From: Dehalococcoidia bacterium
GTDB taxonomy: Bacteria; Chloroflexota; Dehalococcoidia; GIF9; AB-539-J10
Direction: 5' to 3'
NCBI GenBank assembly: GCA_016930935.1
Contig: JAFGFT010000004.1
Coordinates: 1-64,000 of the forward strand
Length of the DNA stretch: 64,000 nucleotides
The notes beneath the pieces were generated by a model. That model did not search any database and was not told the origin of the DNA. It worked only from the letters and a program-made list of their open reading frames with translations. How positions within the stretch are numbered: the first letter of the stretch is position 1; each line of letters starts with the position of its first letter. The translations under genes were made by a program, and so were the position numbers. Positions 51,620 through 61,968 of the stretch are shown one piece after another.

Positions 51620-53725
51620 GTGACACCCGAAGTGCGGCCTGGGTCAGAGGACAGTGTGAAGCACAATCGTCTTCAATACGAATCAAGTCCATATCTCCTG
51701 CAACATGCTGGCAATCCTGTCGATTGGTATCCATGGTCGGAAGAGGCGTTCGAAAAGGCGCGGCGTGAGGACAAGCCTGTGTTCCTTTCCATTGGCTACT
51801 CATCCTGTCACTGGTGTCACGTCATGGAAGAGGAATCGTTCTCGCAGGCTGGCGTAGCGGAACTGCTCAATGCATCGTTTATACCGGTGAAGGTTGACCG
51901 TGAAGAGCGACCTGATGTTGACCAGGCATACATTGCTATGAGTCAGCGCATGACTGGAAGCGCAGGATGGCCGTTGAATGTCATTGCCACTCCGGAAGGG
52001 TGGCCGTTCTACATAGGTACCTATATACCAAAGGAATCGCGTCCGGGGATGATAGGGATGATAGACCTGCTGCCCGCTGTGGCTGGCTACTGGGTGGATG
52101 GGAACAAGCGTGATGAGTTGCTTGAGTCCGCGAAGAAAATCGTCGATGCGACGCAGGCCATGCTCACTCCCGAACGAGAAGGTACATTCGCACCCGAGGT
52201 GCATGCAAGAGCGGTTAAGGAACTCGCTGATGCATATGATTCAGTGAACGGGGGGTTCGGTGTTGCCCCCAAATTCCCTACGCCGACACGTCTCGCATAC
52301 CTCTTGCGGAGTTGGCGCGAGACTGGAGATACGGCTTCACTTGAGATGATTACCGTCACGCTGGACCACATGCGGCACGGCGGCATATACGACCATGTGG
52401 GCTCGGGTTTTCACAGATACTCGGTGGACCAGTCATGGTCCGTGCCACACTTTGAGAAGATGCTCTATGACCAGGCGCAGCTTGCCGAAGTGTATGTGGA
52501 TGCGTATCTCGCGACTGGAAATCAGGCGTACGCGGATACTGCGCGGGACGTGTTGAATTACGTGCTTCAGCGACTGACAGGTCCGAATGGTGCATTCTAT
52601 GGCACTGAGGATGCCGATTCTGCAGGAAAGGAAGGCGTTTACTATCTGTGGAGTGGGCGGCAGCTTGCGAGCGTTCTCAGCGAAATAGAGCTATCGGTGC
52701 TTCTGACTGCGGCGGGAATAATGCGTGATGACACGACAGGTGATGAGGCACGCTTTGTGTTGGGCCTCGTGAATGGTACGGAGACCGTGGCTGCGGAGCT
52801 GGAGATGTCTGAACAGCAGGTGGAGACCAATCTCCGTTCAGCGCTCACGAGGCTGCGTGAGGAAAGGTTGAAGAGGGAACCACCAGGCCTGGACGATAAG
52901 ATTTCCGCGGACTGGAACGGATTGGCCATTGCCGCGTTCGCGAAAGCGGGCAGGGCACTGGGAGCGCCCGACCTGATTGCGGCAGCGGAGCGGGCAGCCG
53001 CATTCGTGTTGAAGGAACTGGTTTCTGAAGAGGGACGCCTGCTCCACTCCTATCGGGATGGCGAAGCGTCGGTTCCCGGTATGCTTGAAGACTATGCGTT
53101 CATGGTCTACGGGCTGCTGGAACTCTACCAGGCGTCTCATCAATACACGTATCTGCAATCAGCGGTCAAGCTCAATGCTGACATGCTCTCCTTGTTCTGG
53201 GACCAGGACAAGGGAGGTTTCTTTCAAACAGGTTCGGATGCCGAACAATTGGTGGTGCGTATCAAACCCTCGTTTGACGGTGCGCTGCCATCCGGCAATT
53301 CTGCGGCCTCTATGAATTGTGCGCGCATTGCACGGTTGACATCGGACCCGGAGATGGACGAGGTTGTAGACCGGTTGTTTGCATCCCTGTCTGTCCTCGT
53401 GGACCGGAGTCCAAGCCTGTATACGCACCTGCTGTTGGGTCACAGGCTTCGGTACGGGGATGTGTTCGTCACGATAGTAGTGGGTGAAGCCGACGGAGAG
53501 GACACGAAGGCTTTGTTGAACGTACTTGACGGCGTATATGCACCGGCAAACCTCGTTGTGTACGTGCCGACAGGAGAAGCACACGACGATCTGTTACAGA
53601 TGGTGCCTGTTGCACGCAATCACTCTCTGCTGGACGGCCATGCGGGTGCGTATGTGTGCGACAGAGAGATGTGTGCTTCCCCGACGAGCAACCCTGAGGA
53701 ATTGCGGGCGCTTCTGTTGAGATAG
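51620..53725 (+). CDS. DUF255/SSP411-type thioredoxin-domain protein
   Basis: 701 residues. The N-terminal thioredoxin-like DUF255 domain (about 15-180) contains [15 protein letters not shown] with a CxxC motif and [18 protein letters not shown]. The remainder is an alpha/alpha six-barrel resembling N-acylglucosamine 2-epimerase folds, with repeated blocks such as [17 protein letters not shown] and [11 protein letters not shown]. These proteins are widespread, of unsettled function. The start is GTG with GGGGGAAT upstream. The gene is single and convergent with Sua5. Confidence 0.9.
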   Translation: MTPEVRPGSEDSVKHNRLQYESSPYLLQHAGNPVDWYPWSEEAFEKARREDKPVFLSIGYSSCHWCHVMEEESFSQAGVAELLNASFIPVKVDREERPDVDQAYIAMSQRMTGSAGWPLNVIATPEGWPFYIGTYIPKESRPGMIGMIDLLPAVAGYWVDGNKRDELLESAKKIVDATQAMLTPEREGTFAPEVHARAVKELADAYDSVNGGFGVAPKFPTPTRLAYLLRSWRETGDTASLEMITVTLDHMRHGGIYDHVGSGFHRYSVDQSWSVPHFEKMLYDQAQLAEVYVDAYLATGNQAYADTARDVLNYVLQRLTGPNGAFYGTEDADSAGKEGVYYLWSGRQLASVLSEIELSVLLTAAGIMRDDTTGDEARFVLGLVNGTETVAAELEMSEQQVETNLRSALTRLREERLKREPPGLDDKISADWNGLAIAAFAKAGRALGAPDLIAAAERAAAFVLKELVSEEGRLLHSYRDGEASVPGMLEDYAFMVYGLLELYQASHQYTYLQSAVKLNADMLSLFWDQDKGGFFQTGSDAEQLVVRIKPSFDGALPSGNSAASMNCARIARLTSDPEMDEVVDRLFASLSVLVDRSPSLYTHLLLGHRLRYGDVFVTIVVGEADGEDTKALLNVLDGVYAPANLVVYVPTGEAHDDLLQMVPVARNHSLLDGHAGAYVCDREMCASPTSNPEELRALLLR

Positions 53726-53773
53726 GGGAGTCTATCAACCGATGGTTCTGGACAGGGCCGCAGAGGTGGAGTC

Positions 53774-54415
53774 CTACGTTGCGCCGGGTGTCTGTTCCGC
53801 GCATTCGGCGATGGTGGAGTGGATTGCTTCATCCGGAATGGCACCGTGGCGCAGTATTGAGACGCTTTTGCCGTCTATCTTCACGACTGTCGACGGGAGT
53901 GCACCACCGGCTCGCCCTGCATCGAGGATGTAGTCAACGCTCTTGCCCAGCTGCTTGCGCACCTCGTCAGCGGTCATGCATGGGGCGGCACCTGTCAGAT
54001 TCGCGCTCGTTCCCGTGATGGGGCCTCCGAACCGCTCGATGAGACGAAGGCAGAACGGGTCGTCGGGAATCCGCAGTCCTACAAAACCGTCCTGTACCAG
54101 TGCAGAAGAGAGTGGAAGTCGGGCAGGGACGACAAGTGTGAGTGCGCCGGGCCAGAAACGTGTCGCGAGACAGAGGGCAATTGGACTCAGCTGCTGAGCG
54201 ACTGCCGTAACTTGTGAGATGTCGGCAATCAGCAACGGGAGTGGCGAGTGTGGCGGTCTGCCTTTGATGTCGAAGACGCGATGTACCGCTGCTTCGTTCC
54301 GGGCGTCAGCCCCAAGGCCGTACACGGTGTCTGTGGGAAATGCCACCACGCCACCTTCTGCAAGAACGCGTGCAGCCTCGGTAACCTGGCGGACATAGCT
54401 GTTCGCCGTGAGCAT
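53774..54415 (-). CDS. Threonylcarbamoyl-AMP synthase (Sua5/YrdC/YwlC family)
   Basis: About 213 residues from the ATG at 54415. FPTDTVYGLGADA, KGRPPHSPLPLL (the K-R-P-x-x-x-P-L motif) and SANLTGAA are typical; the family often reads SANxSG. It makes the threonylcarbamoyl-adenylate used for t6A37 in tRNA. The first in-frame ATG choices upstream (54439, 54478) add unconserved residues and have no ribosome site either, so the start is moderately sure. Confidence 0.88.
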   Translation of the reverse strand: MLTANSYVRQVTEAARVLAEGGVVAFPTDTVYGLGADARNEAAVHRVFDIKGRPPHSPLPLLIADISQVTAVAQQLSPIALCLATRFWPGALTLVVPARLPLSSALVQDGFVGLRIPDDPFCLRLIERFGGPITGTSANLTGAAPCMTADEVRKQLGKSVDYILDAGRAGGALPSTVVKIDGKSVSILRHGAIPDEAIHSTIAECAEQTPGAT

Positions 54416-54757
54416 CCTTATCCACGTGCAGCACTGCATTGTCCTGTCGAGTGTAGCAAACGTGTGGTTGCGGGCCAAACGCCTTCTCAGATGGACTGGC
54501 GCGGAATCTGCAGGCGGGGGAGGTGGGGTCAGATATCTCTATGGCGACTGGCGTGTTGTCCATGAAGTGGGTGCTGCCTCTCTGTGTTGCGCGAGGATTG
54601 TCTATCGTGCAGAATCTCACGAGCGATTGCTGTGACGGTGCTGTGTCTGGCGGCGTGGCAGCGGCGCGAAGACGTTGCCCGGATGTCCCACGGAATACTT
54701 CTTTTGCAGCGTACCGCTGAGAACAGCGGTTGTGGTTCGTCTGGAAGGAGTGTCGCT

Positions 54758-55735
54758 ATGCAGACTATTCCCGTCAGCTCGAGTTTTGGTCATCGAAGCA
54801 ACTACTGCTTTGACGCGAGTACACCGCCGGTACTGAAGGTCCAACCGGGAGAGATGTTCGTTGCCGAGACGGAGGATTCCTACAACGGAGTGCTTCGCAA
54901 GAACCCCGGTTATCTGCAGCCGCGCGATATGGGCACGTATACCAAGCATGCGCCCTTCTGGTACAACCCTGTCTGTGGGCCGGTATATGTTGAAGGCGCG
55001 CATCGCGGTGACGTCCTCGCAGTGACGATTCATAACATAGACAAGATGTCAACGGGGAGCGTCGCCACTGTCCCCGGAGCTCATCATTTCACGGGCTTGC
55101 TGGGATGGGAGGAGACCGACGAGATGTACACGGCAATGATCGAGAACAGTGGGACAGAATCTGTGTTCACCTATGGTGAACACTCCTTTCGTTGGCGCCC
55201 TCAGCCGTTCATCGGGACAATTGCGACGGCCCCTGAACACGAGGTTCTGTCGAGTCTGACAACCAGCTTTGGCAGTGCGATGGGCTGCGGGGGAAATCTT
55301 GACAGCAACGTCGTTCGACCCGGAGCAACCGTCTATCTGCAATGCTTGAATGAGGGGGGACTACTCTTCCTCGGAGATCTTCATGCGTCGCAGGGTGATG
55401 GTGAATTGTGTGGGGTAGCGAACGAGATTGCGGGGCGCGTCACTCTGTCGTGCAACGTTGTGAAGAAGAAGAGATTGCGAAATGTCAGAGTTGATACGGG
55501 GCAATCGCTCGTCTCACTCTACTGCTATCGGCCGATAGAGAAGGGCTTTCAAGAGGCAGTGCGCGACATGATACTCTGGTTGGAGGAGGATTATGGCTTT
55601 TCACGCAGGGAGGCATACCTGCTGATAAGCATCTGCCCGGAGTTTCGATTGCGCACGTATCAGATGTGCAGCGGCCTGGGACGCCTCATGACGACGGTCG
55701 GAGCTGAATTTCCCAAGCACCTGTTGCCATCGTGA
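54758..55735 (+). CDS. Acetamidase/formamidase family protein
   Basis: 325 residues. VYVEGAHRGDVLAVTIHNI, HSFRWRPQPFIGTIATAPE, MGCGGNLDSNVVRPGATVYL and GDLHASQGDGELCG are the FmdA/AmdA blocks (the GDxHAxxGDGE motif holds the metal site). It hydrolyses formamide or short amides to ammonia, or acts on related substrates. The ATG at 54758 has GGAAGGAG 5 nt upstream; the longer frame to 54584 is not conserved. It is a single gene, convergent with the FKBP gene. Confidence 0.88.
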   Translation: MQTIPVSSSFGHRSNYCFDASTPPVLKVQPGEMFVAETEDSYNGVLRKNPGYLQPRDMGTYTKHAPFWYNPVCGPVYVEGAHRGDVLAVTIHNIDKMSTGSVATVPGAHHFTGLLGWEETDEMYTAMIENSGTESVFTYGEHSFRWRPQPFIGTIATAPEHEVLSSLTTSFGSAMGCGGNLDSNVVRPGATVYLQCLNEGGLLFLGDLHASQGDGELCGVANEIAGRVTLSCNVVKKKRLRNVRVDTGQSLVSLYCYRPIEKGFQEAVRDMILWLEEDYGFSRREAYLLISICPEFRLRTYQMCSGLGRLMTTVGAEFPKHLLPS

Positions 55736-55778
55736 CAGAGTGAGTTCTGCCTGCGGCAGGCGATTGCGCACCCCCGGG

Positions 55779-56282
55779 CTATGCCGGCTCGACAATCTCC
55801 AGGAGTTCCAGGTGGAATATCAGCGTTTCTCCCGCCAGCGGGTGGTTGGCGTCGACGGTCACCGTTGTGTCCGTGAAATCCGTGATGATGCCCCGTACGG
55901 TGACATTGTCGCCTCGCAGGACCACGGTGGCTCCGAGGGCGAACTCGGTGTCGGGTGGGAATTCGCTTGTGGGCAGGTGAAACACAAGGTCTTCCTGGAA
56001 GTCTCCGTAGGCGTCGTCAGAAGGAATCTCAACCGTCTTCGTCTCGCCCACCTGCATTCCCAGCACTGCATTCTCGAAGCCGGGGACTACCTTGCCCTGT
56101 CCAATCTGAAAGACGAGGGGGTCTTTCCCAACTGATGAATCGAACTGTGTTCCATCAACGAGTTCGCCGGTATACTCGACACTTACGATGTCATTTACCT
56201 TGGCAACCGTCGGCGCGCATCCCAGGGCGCCTGCGAGAAGAATCGCCACACATATGCCTGATACGAGAACCCTGTTCAACAA
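55779..56282 (-). CDS. FKBP-type peptidyl-prolyl isomerase (SlyD-like), exported
   Basis: 167 residues. An N-terminal hydrophobic signal ends ALGC, an atypical lipobox with Leu at -2, so lipidation is likely but not sure. VEYTGELVDGTQFDSSVG and GKVVPGFENAVLGMQVGETKTVEIPSDDAYGD are the FKBP core with a SlyD-type insert (HLPTSEFPP). The C-terminal strand ends LLEIVEPA. With the cyclophilin at 6134, it is the second exported isomerase in the window. It is divergent from the sirtuin gene. Confidence 0.88.
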   Translation of the reverse strand: MLNRVLVSGICVAILLAGALGCAPTVAKVNDIVSVEYTGELVDGTQFDSSVGKDPLVFQIGQGKVVPGFENAVLGMQVGETKTVEIPSDDAYGDFQEDLVFHLPTSEFPPDTEFALGATVVLRGDNVTVRGIITDFTDTTVTVDANHPLAGETLIFHLELLEIVEPA

Positions 56283-56454
56283 TTGTCTGCCCCTTGTAGT
56301 TACAGTCAGATTGTCATTCTATCACTCCCGGCGTGTATGGTGGATGCTACCTGTGCTAACATGATTGGCGTAGCGTTGATGTACGACTGTCTGTCCCTTC
56401 GATTTCGCGGGTTTGGCCGCCATCATCTGTCGCACCACCATCAAGGGATTATCT

Positions 56455-57243
56455 GTGCGCTCTGATTTGGACCTTGCAGCAGAATCACTTCTTGCACACC
56501 GGCATGTCGTGTGTCTGACAGGCGCTGGCATGTCAGTCGAGAGTGGCATTCGGCCATTCAGAGGCCCTGGAGGCCTGTGGACGGAGAATGGTGAACCTCC
56601 TCTGGATGACTATCAGAGGTTCCTCGAAGACCCTGCAGGCTACTGGCAGAAGGAGATGTATCCGACAGGCCAGATGGGAGAGTTGTATGCGGCTCTGCAG
56701 CGCGCGGTTCCCCATGCAGGTCACCGTGCTCTTGTCAGCCTTGAGCGGCAGGAAATTGTGAAGTTTCTCATCACTCAGAACATCGATGGTCTGCATCGTA
56801 AGGCGGGGAGTCGCAATATTGCCGAGATTCATGGCAACTACTCGTTGCTCCGCTGTGTGAGTTGTGGTAGAAGGTTTGAGAGAGAAGGATTTGCCGGTGC
56901 CGGTCTTCCCCCTTCTTGCCCCGAGTGCGGTGATATCGTGAAGAGTGACGTAGTGGTATTTGGAGAGCCCATCCCGCAGGACGTGGCTGCGGCGTGCATC
57001 GACCAGGTAGAATGCTCAGACTGCCTTCTGCTGGTTGGAACTTCAGGATACGTATATCCTGCAGCAGGTTTCCCTCACCATGTGAAGGCAAACGGGGGAA
57101 CTGTCATCGAGATTGGTCCGCATGAGACGGACTTGACGGGAATTTGTGACCTTTCGGTGCGCTTGACGGCTGCTGAAGCGTTGCCCATTATTGAGAGAAC
57201 CGTGCGGGGAACAGGTCGTGTTCCCATGACTGATGCCGGTTGA
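56455..57243 (+). CDS. Sir2-family NAD-dependent protein deacylase
   Basis: 262 residues. CLTGAGMSVESGIRPFRGPGGLW is the NAD motif, TQNIDGLHRKAG follows and the catalytic His is in EIHGNY. Two CxxC pairs (CVSCGRR and CPECGD) bind zinc. I placed the start at a GTG at 56455 with AAGGG 7 nt upstream; an ATG at 56413 would add 14 residues. It ends overlapping the extended purL frame; the purL ATG itself is 11 nt downstream. Confidence 0.92.
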   Translation: MRSDLDLAAESLLAHRHVVCLTGAGMSVESGIRPFRGPGGLWTENGEPPLDDYQRFLEDPAGYWQKEMYPTGQMGELYAALQRAVPHAGHRALVSLERQEIVKFLITQNIDGLHRKAGSRNIAEIHGNYSLLRCVSCGRRFEREGFAGAGLPPSCPECGDIVKSDVVVFGEPIPQDVAAACIDQVECSDCLLLVGTSGYVYPAAGFPHHVKANGGTVIEIGPHETDLTGICDLSVRLTAAEALPIIERTVRGTGRVPMTDAG

Positions 57244-57254
57244 ACGGAAGACAC

Positions 57255-60113
57255 ATGACACATCGAATAGAAGTTGCATTCAATACTGACCTGATTGACC
57301 CACGCGAGGACGGCATCATGACCGGCATCCGGGACCTGGGCGTGTTCTCTATACAGCGTGTGCTCGTTGCTGATGTGTACTGGCTTGATGGGGCTCTTTC
57401 ACCGGCACAACTCGACGTGCTGTGCGGGAGGCTGCTTTCAGACCCCGTTGCGCAGAAGTGTCGCTACGACGGCGGTCACGTTAGGGACGAGGAGTCCTGC
57501 CTGCGGCAGATCGAGGTGACATACAACAACGGAGTCACCGACACGTTGCAGGACACGATTCTTAAGGGTATTCAAGACCTGGATATCGGCGGAGTGAGCA
57601 AGGCTCGCAGCGGTACCAGGTATGTGCTGTATGGCTCCGCCAGCGAGAGCGAACTAGACGTGATTACGAATCGCCTTCTGTTGAACCCGATTGTGCAACA
57701 TGTGGTTCGTGAAGGGGAGGAGATCTTCCCTTATGTGCCCGTCTACGAGTTGGAGCAGCACTCTGTGCCGCTGCTGAACCTGCAGCCGCAGGAACTGTCT
57801 GACATGGCAGCTCGATTCGGCTTCTTTCAGACGGAGATGCGTGCCATCCTTGACCATTTCTCGGAGTTGGGGCGCGACCCGACAGATATAGAGCTCGAGA
57901 CGCTCGCGCAATCATGGTCTGAACACTGTGTGCACAAGACATTCAAGGCACGCATCAATGTTGAAGGCGAGACGATTGAGAACCTTCTTCGCAGCACGAT
58001 AATGAAGGCTACGGGCATGCTGAACAAAGACTGGTGCCTATCTGTCTTCAAAGACAACGCCGGCGTTATCGACTTCGACGGCCAGAATGCGATCTGTTTC
58101 AAGGTGGAGACACACAACCACCCGTCTGCAGTGGAACCCTACGGGGGAGCCGCGACAGGACTGGGTGGCGTCGTGCGCGATGTGCTTGGCACGGGATTGG
58201 GCGCCTTTCCCATCTTGAACACCGACGTGTTCTGCTTCGCGAGACCTGACTATGGCTATGACTCGCTGCCTGCCGGGATTCTTCACCCTCGGACTGTGTT
58301 CAAGGGAGTGAGGGCTGGAGTGGCAGACTATGGCAACCGCCTTGGGATTCCCACGATCAACGGTACGGTTCGATTTGATGACCGGTACCTGGGTAATCCA
58401 CTGGTATTCTGTGGCACGGCGGGCATCATGCCAGTGTGGGCAGCGCAACAGGGCCTGCAGGAGCCGGGCGACCTTGTGGTGCTGGTGGGCGGAAGGACGG
58501 GCAGGGATGGCATTCACGGTGTGACGTTCGCGTCCGAGAAGCTCGATGAGCAGTCGTCTTTGAGTTCGCGTAGCGCGGTACAAATCGGGAATCCGATTGT
58601 TGAGAAGAAGACGATAGACGTCTTGATGGTGGCTCGTGACCGAAGACTGTACCGCAGGACAACGGATTGTGGTGGTGGTGGGCTGTCTTCCGCTGTGGGA
58701 GAGATGGGAGCTGAAACGGGCGTTCGTGTCTACCTGGACAGGGTTCCCCTGAAATACTCCGGGCTGTCCCATGACGAGATATGGATTTCAGAATCACAGG
58801 AACGGATGATATTGGCCGTACCTCCGGAATGCTGCGATGAATTGCTGGAGCTTTGCAGAGGCGAGGCCGTTGAAGCGACCATTATCGGAGAGTTCACAGA
58901 CAACCATCGCCTTGAGTTGCTCTACGATGATGTGCTGGTGGGTGACCTTGAGATGGACTTCCTGCATGACGGGAGGCCGCAACTCGAACTCATGGCAGCG
59001 CCGCCAAAGCCTCGTACTCCGGTCGTTGACCCTCCTCCTGCCGCGTCTATGGAAGATGCACTCACGTCGATTCTGTCTTCATTGAACGTGTGCAGCAAAG
59101 AGTGGGTTGTCCGGCAGTACGACCATGAAGTGCAGGGTGGGAGTGTTCTGAAGCCGCTCGTGGGTGTTGAGGGCGATGGTCCCGGTGACGCTTCAGTGAT
59201 TCGGCCCGTCCTTGGTTCGACGAGAGGACTCGCGGTATCGAATGGCATCAATACCCTCTTCGGAGATACTGACGCGTATGCGATGGCTGCGTCAGCGATT
59301 GACGAGGCATTACGGCAGATAGTCGCCGTGGGTGGCAGTCTCGAAAGGGTGGCCCTTCTGGATAATTTCTGCTGGGGGTCAGTCTCTGAACCTGAGACGT
59401 TATGGGCACTCGTCGAGGCCTGCAGGGCCTGTCATGACCTGTCGCTGGCCTACGGCGCACCATTCATCTCCGGCAAAGACAGCTTGAACAACTTCACGGA
59501 GATTGAAGGACAGCGCATCTCCATTCCTCATACGTTGCTTGTTTCAGCCATCTCTGTGGTGCCTGATGTCAGAAAGGTGATTTCCATGGACCTCAAGGAG
59601 GCTGGAAACCTGCTGTTCATTGTTGGCAATACCTACGGCGAGTTGGCAGGTTCTGAATACAGCCAGTACCTCGGTGAGGAAGGAGCGAATGTTCCGCGTG
59701 TTCGCCCTGAGACCGCGCTGCAGGTGATGACGCAGCTTCAGTCTGCCATCGCTAGTGGCTACGTGAAGGCCTGCCACGACTTGAGTGAAGGGGGAGTTGG
59801 GGTGGCGGCGTCTGAAATGGCATTTGCGGGCCACCTGGGAGTGACACTGTCTCTCGACAAGGTGCCCCTTGGCGAGAAAGTCACGAGAGATGACATAATG
59901 CTCTTCTCGGAGTCGAATAGTCGTTTCCTTGTTGAAGTCAGTGCAGGGGATGTTCAACGGTTTGAAGAACTGTTCACCGGGCTTCCCTGCGCTATTGTAG
60001 GCGTGGTTCAGGAATCGCAACGACTGCGGGTGACGGGGCTTGAGGGAACGACGGTACTGGACTGTGGAATTGACTCATTGAGGACCGCGTGGAAGCGGCC
60101 CCTGGATTGGTAG
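57255..60113 (+). CDS. purL: Phosphoribosylformylglycinamidine synthase with two N-terminal PurS-like domains (PurS-PurS-PurL)
   Basis: 952 residues. Residues about 1-75 and 85-165 are two PurS-like repeats; each begins IEVxxNxxxxD, continues with a GI-x-DL helix and ends LLLxPxxQ. After a linker the synthetase begins: AQSWSEHCVHKTFKAR, VETHNHPSAVEPYGGAATGLGGVVRD and GGRTGRDGIHGVTFAS, with a second half (SGKDSLNN, CHDLSEGGVGVAASEMAFAG). Bacterial PurL is usually about 740 residues with PurS separate. The ATG at 57255 has GGAAG 4 nt upstream. It is followed after 8 nt by purQ. Confidence 0.92.
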   Translation: MTHRIEVAFNTDLIDPREDGIMTGIRDLGVFSIQRVLVADVYWLDGALSPAQLDVLCGRLLSDPVAQKCRYDGGHVRDEESCLRQIEVTYNNGVTDTLQDTILKGIQDLDIGGVSKARSGTRYVLYGSASESELDVITNRLLLNPIVQHVVREGEEIFPYVPVYELEQHSVPLLNLQPQELSDMAARFGFFQTEMRAILDHFSELGRDPTDIELETLAQSWSEHCVHKTFKARINVEGETIENLLRSTIMKATGMLNKDWCLSVFKDNAGVIDFDGQNAICFKVETHNHPSAVEPYGGAATGLGGVVRDVLGTGLGAFPILNTDVFCFARPDYGYDSLPAGILHPRTVFKGVRAGVADYGNRLGIPTINGTVRFDDRYLGNPLVFCGTAGIMPVWAAQQGLQEPGDLVVLVGGRTGRDGIHGVTFASEKLDEQSSLSSRSAVQIGNPIVEKKTIDVLMVARDRRLYRRTTDCGGGGLSSAVGEMGAETGVRVYLDRVPLKYSGLSHDEIWISESQERMILAVPPECCDELLELCRGEAVEATIIGEFTDNHRLELLYDDVLVGDLEMDFLHDGRPQLELMAAPPKPRTPVVDPPPAASMEDALTSILSSLNVCSKEWVVRQYDHEVQGGSVLKPLVGVEGDGPGDASVIRPVLGSTRGLAVSNGINTLFGDTDAYAMAASAIDEALRQIVAVGGSLERVALLDNFCWGSVSEPETLWALVEACRACHDLSLAYGAPFISGKDSLNNFTEIEGQRISIPHTLLVSAISVVPDVRKVISMDLKEAGNLLFIVGNTYGELAGSEYSQYLGEEGANVPRVRPETALQVMTQLQSAIASGYVKACHDLSEGGVGVAASEMAFAGHLGVTLSLDKVPLGEKVTRDDIMLFSESNSRFLVEVSAGDVQRFEELFTGLPCAIVGVVQESQRLRVTGLEGTTVLDCGIDSLRTAWKRPLDW

Positions 60114-60121
60114 AGGGTAAC

Positions 60122-60895
60122 ATGAAGACACCGCGCATACTTGTATTGAGAGCACCGGGCACCAACTGTGACCATGAGACTGCTTTCGCATTCGAACTCG
60201 CCGGCGGAGCAGCGAGTCTTGTGCATATAGAGCGACTTCTTGAACGGACGACTACCATAGAAGGGTTCCAGATATTCGTTATTCCTGGTGGATTCAGCTA
60301 TGGCGATGACCTCGGGTCGGGCAAGATTGTGGCGAATGAGATTGAACTCAGGTTGCGGGAGCAGTTGGCTGACTTCGTAGGTAGGGGAGGTCTTGTGCTC
60401 GGAATCTGCAACGGATTTCAGGTGCTTGTGCGCGCGGGGCTTCTGCCGACAGTGTCCTCCCGTCAGAGCGTGAGTCTGTTGCCGAATGTGTCGGGGCGCT
60501 TCGAATGTCGCTGGGTGCACATGCGGACGGTGGAGGGTAGCCCGTGCATCTTCACCCGTGGCATGGACAGTCTTGAACTGGGTGTAGCACATGGCGAGGG
60601 CAGACTATTCGTGCCGGAGGATGTCAGGGCGCAGGTCTTCCCTGCGTTGCGCTATGTGAATCCTGACGGCGGCACCGTAACGTATCCACACAATCCGAAC
60701 GGTTCCTGCATGGACATCGCAGGATTGAGCGACCCCTCGGGGCAGATCTTCGGCCTTATGCCGCATCCTGAGCGGTTCGTGCGCGCTCTCCAGCATCCCT
60801 CCTGGACGCGGGGTTCGGCTGGTGATGGCAACGCGGCGGGAGCAGGGTTGCAGATGTTCGTGAACGCGGTCGACTACGCGCGCCAGCTTGCCTGA
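60122..60895 (+). CDS. purQ: Phosphoribosylformylglycinamidine synthase glutaminase subunit
   Basis: 257 residues, class I glutamine amidotransferase. PRILVLRAPGTNCDHE, PGGFSYGDDLGSGKI and the nucleophile Cys96 in LGICNGFQVL are clear. The catalytic His-Glu are in MPHPERFV. It delivers ammonia to PurL. The ATG at 60122 gives the family N-terminus and has GAGGG 4 nt upstream; an extra upstream frame overlaps purL. It converges with the NrpR-like gene 12 nt away. Confidence 0.94.
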   Translation: MKTPRILVLRAPGTNCDHETAFAFELAGGAASLVHIERLLERTTTIEGFQIFVIPGGFSYGDDLGSGKIVANEIELRLREQLADFVGRGGLVLGICNGFQVLVRAGLLPTVSSRQSVSLLPNVSGRFECRWVHMRTVEGSPCIFTRGMDSLELGVAHGEGRLFVPEDVRAQVFPALRYVNPDGGTVTYPHNPNGSCMDIAGLSDPSGQIFGLMPHPERFVRALQHPSWTRGSAGDGNAAGAGLQMFVNAVDYARQLA

Positions 60896-60907
60896 GGTGA
60901 GGCATTC

Positions 60908-61900
60908 CTAGAGCGTGTCGATGTCTACCAGTTGGTCGTAGGGAAGCACGCCGCTCTCAGCGGTGTTGTCTATGTCCAGTCCTGCCTCCGCTGCTGCAGC
61001 TACCGGATTGAGACCACCGAGTAGCACCATTCCTATCCTGTTCATGCCGACGCTTATCTGGCAGACTGATTCACTGGTATTGCCGAGAACGTAGACGGGG
61101 TTGATTCCTGCCTCTCGGAGTTCCTTGATTCGTTGCTCCACAATCATGCGCGATGGGGCCAGGAGTTCACGGAAATTCGCGAGAATTCTGCCGGAGCCTG
61201 TCTGTGCTACCTCTCGTACACTTGTCATGCGGGCCCTGATGTACTGTTCGGATGGGTCGAGTGACGTTCCGTCGTAGCGAATAATGGCGACGAACCGACG
61301 TGGCTTGCCATCCTGAATCTCGAGTACACCGCCAAAGCGTGACTCGATAGGCACAGAGGAATTCAAGAGGACACCATTGACTACCACTCCGCACACCGTG
61401 GCCAAACCAACCTTCCCTTTCGGGATGACCACGGACCCTATCTTCTCTCCTTCATTGGCAACTGCAACGAGCCTGCTTGCGCAGAAGCCCGTATCGAAGA
61501 CGGGGCGCATTGCCTTTAGAGCATCGGGGAACTCATCAGTTCGAAAGAGTGATGCGTTGACAGGCACCAGCCCCTTCGCAGTCGAAGGGTTGAATGTCGT
61601 TCTGAATGCCAGGAGCTGCAGCTTCTCGAGAATGAATCCGACTTGCTCTGGAGCCATTGCCATGCGAAGCTCTTGAAGGCCCAGGGGAGTAATGATCCGC
61701 CCGTCTCGTCCGAGCGGCTCGGTGTAGCCTCGCTCATCTGTCATCCGGAGGTGGTATCGAACCGCTCGTTCGCTGAGGAAGATGCCGTGTCGTTCCAGTT
61801 CACGAGATATGGTAATCGAACCCAGTGCGTCTGATGACTCAGACAACACCTTCAGAATGGCGATTGACTTGCGCTCCGTCTCTTTGTCTATTGTCTGCAT
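60908..61900 (-). CDS. NrpR-like transcriptional regulator (winged helix plus DUF128)
   Basis: 330 residues. The N-terminal winged helix (about 10-75) includes ITISRELERHGIFLSERAVRYHLRM. The remainder is one NrpR/DUF128 effector domain (VASSxx-like GSVVIPKGKVGLATVCGVVVNG and GLNPVAAAAEAGLDIDN). In methanogens NrpR senses 2-oxoglutarate and represses nitrogen genes; single-domain bacterial relatives exist. Here it lies between purQ and pdxT, both glutamine-dependent. It is monocistronic on its strand except for pdxT/purF upstream. Effector and targets are inferred. Confidence 0.85.
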   Translation of the reverse strand: MQTIDKETERKSIAILKVLSESSDALGSITISRELERHGIFLSERAVRYHLRMTDERGYTEPLGRDGRIITPLGLQELRMAMAPEQVGFILEKLQLLAFRTTFNPSTAKGLVPVNASLFRTDEFPDALKAMRPVFDTGFCASRLVAVANEGEKIGSVVIPKGKVGLATVCGVVVNGVLLNSSVPIESRFGGVLEIQDGKPRRFVAIIRYDGTSLDPSEQYIRARMTSVREVAQTGSGRILANFRELLAPSRMIVEQRIKELREAGINPVYVLGNTSESVCQISVGMNRIGMVLLGGLNPVAAAAEAGLDIDNTAESGVLPYDQLVDIDTL

Positions 61901-61968
61901 TTGTATTCAACCCTCGTGTGATTCTCGAGTGGGCGAACTATCGCGGGGTTCGACGAGCCATTGACGCG

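Noticed and set aside
50772..51623. 283-residue plus-strand open frame
   Set aside because: It is mostly antisense to the DHA2-type transporter; composition is that of a shadow frame.
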